From: Phycisphaeraceae bacterium
GTDB lineage: Bacteria; Planctomycetota; Phycisphaerae; Phycisphaerales; UBA1924
Direction: 5' to 3'
Length of the DNA stretch: 64,000 nt
Assembly: GCA_020639235.1 (NCBI GenBank)
Contig: JACKHC010000001.1
Coordinates: forward strand, 186,001-250,000
The stretch's first letter is position 1, and each line of letters opens with the position of its first letter. Positions 10,229-17,322 of the stretch are shown here, piece after piece. A program made the translations under genes and the position numbers. The notes beneath the pieces were generated by a model, which was not told where the DNA came from, searched no databases, and was given only the letters and a program-made list of their open reading frames with translations.

Positions 10229-10666
10229 ATGCCCGAGCCGTCGTCGCGCACACCCAGGAAGGCCAAACCCGACTACGATGCGGCCCGCGCCGCCGGCGCG
10301 AAGCCCTTCCTGATCACGCTCCACAAAGCCCACCGCCTGCTCGCCAAGGCGCTGATCGCATGGACCGTCCTCTTCATCCTCTCCGTCGCCCTCTATCACG
10401 CCCTGGGCAAACCCAAAGCGCTCGACGACAGGATGTCCGTCATCTTCGTCGCCATCTTCGGGGTGCTGTGGGCTGGCTCGCTCCTCGCGATCTTCCTCTC
10501 CAACTTCGTCGTCCGCAGGCTGCGCTTCGGCGCGTTCGTCGGGCTGCCGCTACACGGATTCATGCTGCTCTTCCCCATCGTGAATGTCATCGCAGTACAG
10601 GGACTCGCACCCGAACTCCCGGGCCAGCACGATCCGATCGCACACCCCCACCCCGGCCCCGCATAA
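10229..10666 (+). CDS. Membrane protein of unknown function
   Basis: The 145-residue protein has about three membrane segments: one at about 40-60 (ALIAWTVLFILSVALYHAL), one at about 73-93 (VIFVAIFGVLWAGSLLAIFL) and one at about 104-122 (FVGLPLHGFMLLFPIVNVI). The N-terminus is basic and polar. The ATG at 10229 is preceded by GGAGG at 10218-10222 with a good spacing, so the in-frame TTG at 10208 is rejected. No family is assigned. It is convergent with the aminotransferase gene. Confidence 0.65.
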   Translation: MPEPSSRTPRKAKPDYDAARAAGAKPFLITLHKAHRLLAKALIAWTVLFILSVALYHALGKPKALDDRMSVIFVAIFGVLWAGSLLAIFLSNFVVRRLRFGAFVGLPLHGFMLLFPIVNVIAVQGLAPELPGQHDPIAHPHPGPA

Positions 10667-10688
10667 GGAATCGCGCACCGAGTATGCC

Positions 10689-11597
10689 CTAGCCCGCCGC
10701 GACGCTCTGCGCCCACATCCCTCTGATCTCCCGAGTCACACCCCCCGGCATCCCGCTCCCGATCGCTTTGTCCTCGATGCGCACCACCGGCAGCACCCCC
10801 CACGACGAGTTCGTCAGGAACACCTCGTCCGCATCCAAGACATCACTGATCGACATCATCCGCGCCTCCACGCCCATCCGCTTCTCCTGCGCGAACGCCA
10901 CCACCGAACCCCGCGTGATGCCCGGCAGCACCGGGCTCGGCACAGCATCCGCATGCTCCTCGCCCCGCGCGATCGGCGTGATCAACCGCCCGCCCACCAC
11001 CGCGAACAGGTTCGACACGCACCCCCCCGCGATATGGTTAGTCACCTGCAAAACAATCGCCTCGGCCGCGTGCTTCGTCGCCGCCACCCGCAGCTCATTC
11101 AGCCGCGCCCAGTAGTTCAGCGTCTTGTGACCCGCGAACGGATCGAGCGGGTTCGCCCGGAACCGCGCGATCGTCACGCCAACACCCTGCTCGAACATCT
11201 GAGCCGGGTACGCCGGTGCAGCCTGCGCCACGATCATCACGGTGGGATCTACCAATGGGGGGGGCGCGCCCTCGCCACGAGACAACATATTGAGATCGCC
11301 CCCCGTCACCGTGAGCCGCACCCGCGCCCGCCCGCCGTCCTTCGTCAGCCCCGACTCGCCCACCACATGCTCGCACGCCTCCCGCAGCGCCCCCACCCGC
11401 AGGTCCTCCGACAGCCCCAGCCCCCGCGCCGAGTCCCGCAGCCGCGCCATGTGGCGATCCGCCGAATAGATGCCCCCTTCAGTCGCCAGCATTGTCTCGA
11501 ACAGCCCCACCCCGTGCTGAAACCCGGCATCGAACGCGCTCACCCGCGCTTCATCACGCCCCACGAACTTCCCGTTGATCCAGACCGTCTCAGGCAT
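10689..11597 (-). CDS. Aminotransferase class IV (branched-chain aminotransferase / aminodeoxychorismate lyase family)
   Basis: The 302-residue protein is a fold-type IV PLP enzyme. It starts with the family-typical MPETVWINGKFV and has SAFDAGFQHGVGLFET at about 20-35. K158 in AGHKTLNYW is the expected PLP lysine, and FLTNSSWGVLPV lies near the C-terminus. The family includes IlvE, D-amino acid aminotransferase and PabC, which I cannot separate from sequence alone; no amino acid or folate genes adjoin it. The ATG at 11597 fits the family N-terminus, and the longer open frame to 11771 runs into intergenic sequence. Confidence 0.85.
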   Translation of the reverse strand: MPETVWINGKFVGRDEARVSAFDAGFQHGVGLFETMLATEGGIYSADRHMARLRDSARGLGLSEDLRVGALREACEHVVGESGLTKDGGRARVRLTVTGGDLNMLSRGEGAPPPLVDPTVMIVAQAAPAYPAQMFEQGVGVTIARFRANPLDPFAGHKTLNYWARLNELRVAATKHAAEAIVLQVTNHIAGGCVSNLFAVVGGRLITPIARGEEHADAVPSPVLPGITRGSVVAFAQEKRMGVEARMMSISDVLDADEVFLTNSSWGVLPVVRIEDKAIGSGMPGGVTREIRGMWAQSVAAG

Positions 11598-11627
11598 GAC
11601 GGGAGTGTACGGAGTTCCCCCCGGGTG

Positions 11628-11655
11628 CCACCGGCAAGCCATCGGCTTGCCCGTG
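11628..11655. repeat. REP-like palindrome
   Basis: GGCAAGCC at 11633-11640 and GGCTTGCC at 11644-11651 are perfect reverse complements around a 3-nt loop (ATC). With one mismatch the arms extend to CACCGGCAAGCC / GGCTTGCCCGTG. It lies upstream of the aminotransferase start and has no T-run, so it looks more like a REP-type element than a terminator. Confidence 0.5.
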
Positions 11656-11712
11656 CGCCCCACTTTCCATCCCGATAACCAAAGAATCCCCGGTTGTTGA
11701 CCCAAACCGCAT

Positions 11713-11758
11713 TGTCTATGCACCAGATGCATGATATTCTTATGCGTGATGTGCATAG
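11713..11758 (+). promoter_or_regulatory. Palindromic promoter/operator of the toxin-antitoxin-like pair
   Basis: CTATGCAC at 11716-11723 and GTGCATAG at 11751-11758 form a perfect inverted repeat, with an imperfect inner pair (ATGCAT / ATGCGT). A promoter-like TTGTCT (11713-11718), 16-nt spacer and TATTCT (11735-11740) lie within it. A repressor on the palindrome would therefore block the promoter, as in self-regulated toxin-antitoxin operons. The promoter assignment is inference. Confidence 0.6.
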
Positions 11759-11797
11759 AGCCGACCATCATTCCGATGCCGGTATCCTCCTCGTTCC

Positions 11798-12076
11798 ATG
11801 ATGAAGTACGAGATCGAGGCGGATGTCTTCTCCCTCCTCGCCGCCCATCCGCCCCTCGAGCGCGCCTTCACGGACTTCCTCGCCCGCGTCAGGGTCTCGC
11901 CGCAGGCGCTCATCCGCGAGACGGAGTTCATGTATCAGGCCGGCACCTCCGACCGCCGGAGGGTCTGGCTCACCGCCCACGCCAAGCCGCACGAACTGCT
12001 CGTCATCATCAAGCTCGACCGCAACATCCCCCGCTTCTGGATCGTCGCCTGCGAGGTCCTCGATCCCAACTCTTGA
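11798..12076 (+). CDS. Small protein upstream of an XRE regulator (toxin candidate)
   Basis: The 92-residue product is not one I recognise. It is mixed alpha/beta, with no signal peptide or membrane segment: an N-terminal helical half (FSLLAAHPPLERAFTDFLAR) and a C-terminal beta half (RRVWLTAHAKPHELLVII...RFWIVACEVL). Its size, its position 13 bp before an XRE-family gene and the palindromic promoter in front resemble a HigBA-like toxin-antitoxin operon. The sequence itself is not clearly RelE/HigB. Toxin activity is inference from context only. Confidence 0.65.
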   Translation: MMKYEIEADVFSLLAAHPPLERAFTDFLARVRVSPQALIRETEFMYQAGTSDRRRVWLTAHAKPHELLVIIKLDRNIPRFWIVACEVLDPNS

Positions 12077-12089
12077 CAGGAGCCGCCCA

Positions 12090-12458
12090 ATGAGCGCCCT
12101 CCCCACCCAGCCCGCCCCGAGTTCCTCCGGCGATCACATCACCATCACCGCCGAGGAATACCGCCGCCTCAAGCGCCTCGAAGCCGAACACAAGGCCCTC
12201 GAGCGCGCCGGCACCAAACTCAACAACCCCGACACGAAGTGGGTCGGCGCCGAGGACGCCGCCGCACGCTTCGCCGGCTCGCGCCTCAAACGCGCCCGCG
12301 CCGAACGCGGCCTATCGCAAGCCCAACTCGCTCAGGAAGTCGGCGTCGATCAGTCCACCATCTCGCGCATCGAGTCCGACCCCGACCGTTCCACCCTCGC
12401 GCAGCTCCGCGCCGTCGCGCAAGCGCTCGGCGTCGACATCTCCGATCTCATCGCCTGA
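12090..12458 (+). CDS. XRE-family DNA-binding regulator (antitoxin candidate)
   Basis: The 122-residue protein has a helix-turn-helix of the XRE/Cro type at about 59-120. SQAQLAQEVGVDQSTISRIE is the recognition region and LAQLRAVAQALGVDISDLI the closing helices. The first 55 residues contain ITITAEEYRRLKRLEAEHKALE, an EEYRRL-type segment that could dimerise or bind a partner. It follows the small protein by 13 bp. It probably binds the palindrome at 11716-11758 and represses its own operon. Confidence 0.85.
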   Translation: MSALPTQPAPSSSGDHITITAEEYRRLKRLEAEHKALERAGTKLNNPDTKWVGAEDAAARFAGSRLKRARAERGLSQAQLAQEVGVDQSTISRIESDPDRSTLAQLRAVAQALGVDISDLIA

Positions 12459-12494
12459 CCAATCCCCCTCTCCCGCGCCGGGTGCCGCCGCTTG

Positions 12495-12533
12495 TTGTTG
12501 GGGGGGGAGGAGGGGGAGGGGGGGAGGGGGGGC
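12495..12533 (+). other. Long G-run tract (G-quadruplex-capable)
   Basis: Downstream of the XRE gene the plus strand carries runs of 8, 5, 7 and 7 G separated by single A or AGGA. This meets the usual pattern for an intrastrand G-quadruplex. It is non-coding and lies in the gap 12459-12700 between convergent genes. Such tracts are also prone to length errors in sequencing. Confidence 0.6.
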
Positions 12534-12570
12534 GAAGTGACACAAGCGGTGCCGATCCTTCATGGCTTCA

Positions 12571-12603
12571 CTTCTCTGTGATCTCTGTGCCTCTGTGGTG
12601 AGT
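12571..12603 (-). repeat. CACAGAG-unit repeat, copy 1 (minus)
   Basis: Read on the minus strand this is CTCACCACAGAGGCACAGAG followed by ATCACAGAG. CACAGAG units recur every 9-10 nt. It lies about 100 nt beyond the apgM stop codon and is oriented in the sense of that gene. Five related copies occur on the plus strand at 15.1, 17.3, 20.0, 22.3 and 25.6 kb. Confidence 0.8.
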
Positions 12604-12700
12604 CTTCTTCACGCCGGTTGCACCGGCTGTCGGGGTAAAGAAGGGCCTTCACGTCCCGTCCCTGTTGCCCGCTGCCTGATCCCTGATGCCTTCTCTTTGT

Positions 12701-14050
12701 TCACCCCTCCCACTGCTTCGTCCCCACACCTGCGCCGCCCCTCCGCCGCGACACTCGCAGCCCCGAGTACAGAAAGTACTCCATCAGCGTGTGCCCCGGA
12801 TCGATCTTCAGGTCGCTCCCGTGCGCGTTCGTATCCCCGAACGGCGCATTGAGCACCGAGCGCACGAACGCGCCCGCCATCACGAACGGCGACGCATCCC
12901 CCGCCCGCAACCGCTGCGCACACGAGCACACCGAGTCGCACGCCACCATCAGCCGCCAACCCTCTTGATCCGCGTCCGCTTCCGCGTCCCCCTCCGCCAG
13001 CAGCCGCGCGTGGATCGGCACCACAAGTTCCTCATCGATCCGTTCCCATATCGCCGACTTGGCGCGCCAGTCGCCCGCGAGCGACGCCGCCGTCAGCGCA
13101 TCGGTATGCACGATCACCAGGTCGTACCGCTCCAGCGCCCCGATCGCCGCCGAGGCCATCGCGCCAAAATCCGCACGCGATCCGAGCAACTCCCCCGGCA
13201 CCGGCAATCGGTCGATCCCCAACATCTGTGCAGCCCCCGCGCACGCCGCATCCCCCGTCACCACCGCCGCCCGCACATCGAACATCTCGCCGAGTCCCGT
13301 CTGAACCACCGGCAAGGCGCCACCGCCCTCAGCCCAGAACATCGAGACCGGCGAGAGGTCATGCTCCGCCCGCAGCATGTTGACCGGATGGTTCTGGAAC
13401 ACATCCGCCGACAACTCGCACACCGCGCGCAGCATCTGCCCCACCGGCCCCTTGGGAAACGCCTTAACCAGCGCCCTCCCCCCGCCGCTGCCACCGCCAC
13501 CCCCAAACATCTCATCCGCGCCGGGCATCGCGTGCTTCCCGGCGCGCGACTCCTCCGAAGCGTCATCCAGAATCAACAGCGCCTCATTCCCCAGCGCCCC
13601 CGCGCCGTCCACCACCCGAAACCGCGACAACTCGCCGTGCGCGCTCATCGCTCCGCGCAAAGACTCCACCAGCGCCCGCGTGTCCGCGGCCGTCACGAAT
13701 GCCGGATAGGGGTCGGCGATCGTCGCGAAATCCGCGTCCATCGTCACCGGCACCAGGCGCCACACCGTGGCATCTGATCCGACTTCCGCCGAGAGCCCCA
13801 GCGCTTCCAGACCGGCGCGCGACGGCGCCCAGCCGCGCATGTCCACGCCCAGCAGCGAGCACACCGGCGCGTGCGCACCGGAAGTGGCACCTTCGGGAGT
13901 CGTGCGCACCACGCCCTGGCGTCCCGACTCGCCCAGCGCATCGAGCATGGGCGTCCGCGCCGCTTCGAGGGGCGTGAAGCCCTCCAGATCGGGGATCGGC
14001 GTCCCGATCGGCTCGCCCCCGCCGCCGGCGATGATCAGCGCGTACTTCAT
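12701..14050 (-). CDS. Phosphoglycerate mutase, cofactor-independent (ApgM-like, alkaline phosphatase superfamily)
   Basis: The 449-residue protein starts MKYALIIAGGGGEPIGTPI, similar to the ApgM N-terminus with its phosphatase-superfamily metal site. It continues with ARTPMLDALGESGRQGVVRT, SLLGVDMRGWAPSRAGLEA, and near the end DTNAHGSDLKIDPGHTLMEY. It would interconvert 3- and 2-phosphoglycerate. A Gly/Ser-rich insert (FGGGGGSGGGRA) at about 181-192 is unusual. Typical ApgM proteins have DGMGD after the first strand, whereas this one has AGGGG, so a key metal-binding Asp may be missing and activity is uncertain. It is divergent from the agmatinase gene. Confidence 0.7.
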   Translation of the reverse strand: MKYALIIAGGGGEPIGTPIPDLEGFTPLEAARTPMLDALGESGRQGVVRTTPEGATSGAHAPVCSLLGVDMRGWAPSRAGLEALGLSAEVGSDATVWRLVPVTMDADFATIADPYPAFVTAADTRALVESLRGAMSAHGELSRFRVVDGAGALGNEALLILDDASEESRAGKHAMPGADEMFGGGGGSGGGRALVKAFPKGPVGQMLRAVCELSADVFQNHPVNMLRAEHDLSPVSMFWAEGGGALPVVQTGLGEMFDVRAAVVTGDAACAGAAQMLGIDRLPVPGELLGSRADFGAMASAAIGALERYDLVIVHTDALTAASLAGDWRAKSAIWERIDEELVVPIHARLLAEGDAEADADQEGWRLMVACDSVCSCAQRLRAGDASPFVMAGAFVRSVLNAPFGDTNAHGSDLKIDPGHTLMEYFLYSGLRVSRRRGGAGVGTKQWEG

Positions 14051-14120
14051 CGGAATCAAGAATACCCTCGCCGCGCGCACGCGGGCGATGGGAAACGCCT
14101 TGGGCTCGTACAATCGTGCG

Positions 14121-15134
14121 ATGAACTTCGACCCCGATGCAGCAGCGGCGCCCGGCTTGGGCATCTTCGGCCTCCCCCACACGCGCGAGGAGGCGGCGAT
14201 CGTGCTGATCCCGGTGCCGTATGACGCCACGACGAGTTACGGCAACGGGACGCGCAAGGGTCCGGCGGCGATCCGGGACGCCTCAAAGCAGGTAGATCTG
14301 CTCGATCTGCAGTTCGGGCGCGTCTACGAACGGGGGATTTTCATTGAAGAAATCGACGAAACGTTGAAGAAGAGCGCCAAAGAGGCGCGGAAATGCGCAG
14401 AACCGATCATCGAGTTCGGGGGTGCGCGCGCGCAATCCGAGGAAGTGCGCCCCGTGGACGAGGCGTCGGAGCGGATGAATGCGATCGTCTACGAGCGCAC
14501 GAAGCGGGTGCTCGCAGAAGGGAAGATCCCGGGTGTGGTCGGCGGCGATCACTCGACGCCGTTCGGTTCGATCAGGGCGTGCGCCGAGGCGAGTCCCGGT
14601 GGGATCGGGGTGCTGCAGGTCGATGCGCATATGGACCTGCGCGAGTCGTATGAGGGGTTCCGTTGGTCGCACGCGTCGATCATGTGGAATGTGCTCAAAG
14701 AGATTCCGCGGGTGACGCGGCTGGTGCAGATCGGCATCCGCGATGTCGGCGCGGGCGAGCTTGAAGTGATGAATTCCAGCGGCGGGCGCGTGCAGACGCA
14801 CTTCGATCTGGACTGGGCCAAGCGGATGGATTGCGGCGAGTCGTTCGCGGCGCTCTGCAACAGGGCGATCGAGCCCTTGCCCGAGCGGGTGTATGTGAGC
14901 GTGGATATCGACGGGCTGGACCCGGCGCTGTGCCCGGGGACGGGGACTCCGGTCGCGGGCGGGTTGAGTTTCAATCAGTTCTGCATGCTGCTGGAACTGG
15001 TGTCGCGCTCGGGTCGGACAATCGTGGGGTTCGACCTCGTGGAGGTGTGCCCGACGGGTCGTGATGAGTGGGACGCGAATGTGGGGGCACGGGTGCTGTA
15101 CAAGTTGTGCGGGATGGCGCTGGGCGGCCGGTGA
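14121..15134 (+). CDS. speB: Agmatinase / arginase-family ureohydrolase
   Basis: The 337-residue protein carries the ureohydrolase manganese motifs: GGDHS at 141-145, DAHMD at 168-172 and DIDGLDP at 262-268. These supply the His/Asp ligands of a binuclear Mn centre. The family hydrolyses agmatine to putrescine and urea or arginine to ornithine and urea. Agmatinase is the closer guess from the DAHMDLRESYEG and WSHASIMWN segments, but substrate cannot be settled by eye. The start is the ATG at 14121; the longer frame to 13767 is antisense to apgM. The plus-strand base composition switches from C-rich to G-rich at about this gene. Confidence 0.88.
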   Translation: MNFDPDAAAAPGLGIFGLPHTREEAAIVLIPVPYDATTSYGNGTRKGPAAIRDASKQVDLLDLQFGRVYERGIFIEEIDETLKKSAKEARKCAEPIIEFGGARAQSEEVRPVDEASERMNAIVYERTKRVLAEGKIPGVVGGDHSTPFGSIRACAEASPGGIGVLQVDAHMDLRESYEGFRWSHASIMWNVLKEIPRVTRLVQIGIRDVGAGELEVMNSSGGRVQTHFDLDWAKRMDCGESFAALCNRAIEPLPERVYVSVDIDGLDPALCPGTGTPVAGGLSFNQFCMLLELVSRSGRTIVGFDLVEVCPTGRDEWDANVGARVLYKLCGMALGGR

Positions 15135-15141
15135 GAAGAGA

Positions 15142-15176
15142 ACTCACCACAAGAGCACACAGAGAGCACAGAGAAG
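15142..15176 (+). repeat. CACAGAG-unit repeat, copy 2
   Basis: CTCACCACAAGAGCACACAG followed by AGAGCACAGAG begins 8 nt after the agmatinase stop codon, in the sense orientation. Confidence 0.8.
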
Positions 15177-15205
15177 CAGGAGAGTGAGTTGTGCCCCCCG
15201 CCCCC

Positions 15206-15225
15206 CCCCCGGCTTGTGCCGGGGG
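15206..15225. terminator. GC-rich hairpin between convergent genes
   Basis: CCCCCGGC (15206-15213) pairs with GCCGGGGG (15218-15225) around a TTGT loop. It lies between the convergent agmatinase and zinc-ribbon membrane genes. It could terminate both, but neither side has a clear T-run, so it may also be a small palindromic repeat. Confidence 0.4.
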
Positions 15226-15234
15226 CTCGCATGG

Positions 15235-16044
15235 TCATTCGTCTTGGGTTGTGAGTCTTACTTCGGAGCCGGGGAGGTTCCAACCACGGCGATGGCGGAG
15301 GCATATCGCGGGGCCGACGAGTGCAGAGGCAAATGATGCGATCGCGATCAATACGCTTAGGAAGAGCCAGAATCCAAAATTGATCATTGATATCTGATTG
15401 TGGCCGGCGAGCTCGAAGGGAAGGCCCAGGCATCGCCCGATCACGGCGGTCAGGACAGCGACTATCAGCATGGCTGTTGCTGGAATCGCGCATTGTTGCG
15501 ACGCGGCCCGTGCGAACGTGCGCCGTGGTGCGTCCAGTCCGGCTGTACGGCTGACGATCAGAGCGATGCTGATCGACAGCAAGCGGATTGTGTAGAAGGC
15601 GATGATGATGATGGCTGTGTACACGGGGAGCATGATGCTGCCGAATGTGAGTGTTTCACTGAAGTGCAAACGGTTGCGCGCGTGGTTGTTTTCTCGCCAG
15701 GCGATGATCAGCATCACGATCCACACGGCGGTGCTTGGCCCTATGAAAGTGAGGATGAGCGCCAGCAGCGATCTGGAGTCGGCGCGGAAGAGGCGTGCGG
15801 CGCGGGGAGAGATGGAATGCATGAACTGATCATGGTGTCGCCAGCCGAGCCATGCGGTCATAATCCACGACCTCCAGCATGGTCGCTGTTGGTACGGCGT
15901 GCCGAGGATGTCGTTGGGCAGTGATGCCTCGACGGGTGTGCCGCACTCGGGGCAGTTGTCGGTGATCTTGAGGCCGGTGAGGTCGTAGCGGCACTGTTCG
16001 CAGCGGAGGGGCGGGGGTGGTTGGGTGGGTTGGGGTGAAGACAT
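15235..16044 (-). CDS. Membrane protein with N-terminal zinc ribbon
   Basis: The 269-residue protein begins with a Pro-rich start and a zinc ribbon, C-x-x-C-R-Y-D-L-T-G-L then C-P-E-C-G at about 15-37. At least four hydrophobic segments follow (SLLALILTFIGPSTAVWIVML, IMLPVYTAIIIIAFYTIRLL, AMLIVAVLTAVIGRCLGL, FGFWLFLSVLIAIASFASAL). The same ribbon is C-terminal in the membrane proteins at 31.6-35.4 and 46.2 kb. The N-terminal placement suggests a different subfamily of the same planctomycete group. No function is known to me. Confidence 0.75.
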   Translation of the reverse strand: MSSPQPTQPPPPLRCEQCRYDLTGLKITDNCPECGTPVEASLPNDILGTPYQQRPCWRSWIMTAWLGWRHHDQFMHSISPRAARLFRADSRSLLALILTFIGPSTAVWIVMLIIAWRENNHARNRLHFSETLTFGSIMLPVYTAIIIIAFYTIRLLSISIALIVSRTAGLDAPRRTFARAASQQCAIPATAMLIVAVLTAVIGRCLGLPFELAGHNQISMINFGFWLFLSVLIAIASFASALVGPAICLRHRRGWNLPGSEVRLTTQDE

Positions 16045-16123
16045 TGGTCTGTGTGTATTCGGCGGTGGGGCGGTGGGGTTCGACGATTCGGGCGGTGGTT
16101 TGAGAGGAGACTCAGGGAGAAAT

Positions 16124-16182
16124 GCCCCTCACCCGGCAGCCCCCCCTTCGCGACCACCTTCTCCCTCAAGGGGAGAAGGAGC
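16124..16182 (-). repeat. Dispersed CTCCTTCTCCCC palindromic repeat, copy 2
   Basis: Read on the minus strand it has CTCCTTCTCCCCTTGAGGG then AGAAGGTGGTCGCGAAG, matching copy 1 at 1465 over about 34 nt before the two diverge and both end in GAGGGG. It lies between the zinc-ribbon membrane gene and the LolA-like gene. Confidence 0.7.
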
Positions 16183-16278
16183 GGCCCGGCGGCGGGGGCG
16201 TGAGCGTCGAAGTCCGGTCACGCACCTTTGGGGGGCGACAGGGGTATGGTTGAGGGGGCGGGTGCACAAGGAGGCGTG

Positions 16279-17265
16279 ATGGCGCGGCATCGGAACGGTC
16301 TGGCATGGATGGCGGTCTTGGCGGCTTCGGTGGGCGCGGTGAGCGCGGTCGGCGGCGTCGCGGTGGCGCAGGATGGGGGCGGGGAGCGCGTGACGACGCC
16401 CGAGCTGGAACTGAAGTTCGAGGTGAAGCCCCCCCGCGCGCCGCGGGATGTGAATGCGCCGCTGCCCTCGCTGGAGGAGGACGGGTCGGCGGGGAATTTG
16501 CTTGATCACCTGGAGCGGAAGGACTCGGAACTTCAGCGGCTCCGCGCGGATGTTTCGTACACGCGGGTGCAGGCGCTGGCGGGGGACACGCAGGTGCGCG
16601 TGGGGCGGATGTATTACGAGCGTGGCGGGGCGCTGGCGGACGGCGGGGCTGCGCGGCGGTTCGCGATCGAGTTCGACGCGTTGATCGTGGATCGCGTGGC
16701 GCGGGACGAGCGCACGGCGTGGGGGTTCGACGGGGAGTGGCTTGTCGAGAAGGACTACCAGACGAAGCAGTATGTGCGGCGTCGGATTGCGAAACCGGGC
16801 GCGGAGGTTGATCCGCTGCGGCTCGGCAACGGCGGCGGGGCGATTCCATTACCGATCGGCCAGCGGCGGGACGAGGTGGAGCGGTTCTTTGATGCGGAGA
16901 TGGTGGGCGCGCTGGACGGGCTTGTTCCTGACGCCGATGCGCTGGATGACCCCGATGCGGGGTTCCGCGAGTTCGTGCGGTACATGGGCGGCGATGCGGG
17001 CGTGGAGGGTGTGTACCAGTTGAAGTTGACGCCCCTAGAGGGGACGGAGGCGGCGGAGGACTACCGGGAGATGCGCTTGTGGTATCAGAAGGGGACGCTC
17101 TTGCCCTTGATGTCGCGCGCGATCGATCGCAAGCGGGATATTTCGACGGTGCAGCTATTGAATGTGGATACGGAGCACGCTGTGGACCGGGGGGTGATTG
17201 ATATCGGGCCGCCTCCGGCGGACACGGGTTGGGTGGTGAAGGAAGAGGATCGGTTGTTCGAGTAG
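16279..17265 (+). CDS. LolA-like periplasmic protein
   Basis: The 328-residue protein has a signal peptide (LAWMAVLAASVGAVSAVGGV, ending near VAVAQDGG). After a proline-rich linker a LolA/LolB-like region starts at about residue 75 with LDHLERKDSELQRLRADVSY and continues FAIEFDALIVDR...WGFDGEWLVEKD. The fold carries lipids or lipoproteins between membranes; the cargo here is unknown. The ATG at 16279 has AAGGAGG at 16268-16274, which decides against the in-frame start at 16228. A CACAGAG repeat and a TPR protein gene follow. Confidence 0.7.
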   Translation: MARHRNGLAWMAVLAASVGAVSAVGGVAVAQDGGGERVTTPELELKFEVKPPRAPRDVNAPLPSLEEDGSAGNLLDHLERKDSELQRLRADVSYTRVQALAGDTQVRVGRMYYERGGALADGGAARRFAIEFDALIVDRVARDERTAWGFDGEWLVEKDYQTKQYVRRRIAKPGAEVDPLRLGNGGGAIPLPIGQRRDEVERFFDAEMVGALDGLVPDADALDDPDAGFREFVRYMGGDAGVEGVYQLKLTPLEGTEAAEDYREMRLWYQKGTLLPLMSRAIDRKRDISTVQLLNVDTEHAVDRGVIDIGPPPADTGWVVKEEDRLFE

Positions 17266-17272
17266 TCAGACG

Positions 17273-17313
17273 ATCACCACAGAGGCACAGAGATCACAGA
17301 GGCCACAGAGAGG
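17273..17313 (+). repeat. CACAGAG-unit repeat, copy 3, joined to a ribosome binding site
   Basis: It reads ATCACCACAGAGGCACAGAG, then ATCACAGAGGCCACAGAGAG. It starts 8 nt after the previous stop codon. Its last unit merges into AGAGGAG, which lies 8 nt before the GTG start of the next gene. Confidence 0.8.
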
Positions 17314-17322
17314 AGCGCGGCA

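Noticed and set aside
14051..14120. Replication origin with DnaA boxes at the composition switch
   Set aside because: No TTATCCACA-like cluster or AT-rich unwinding region is visible in the gap, so only the skew change is reported.
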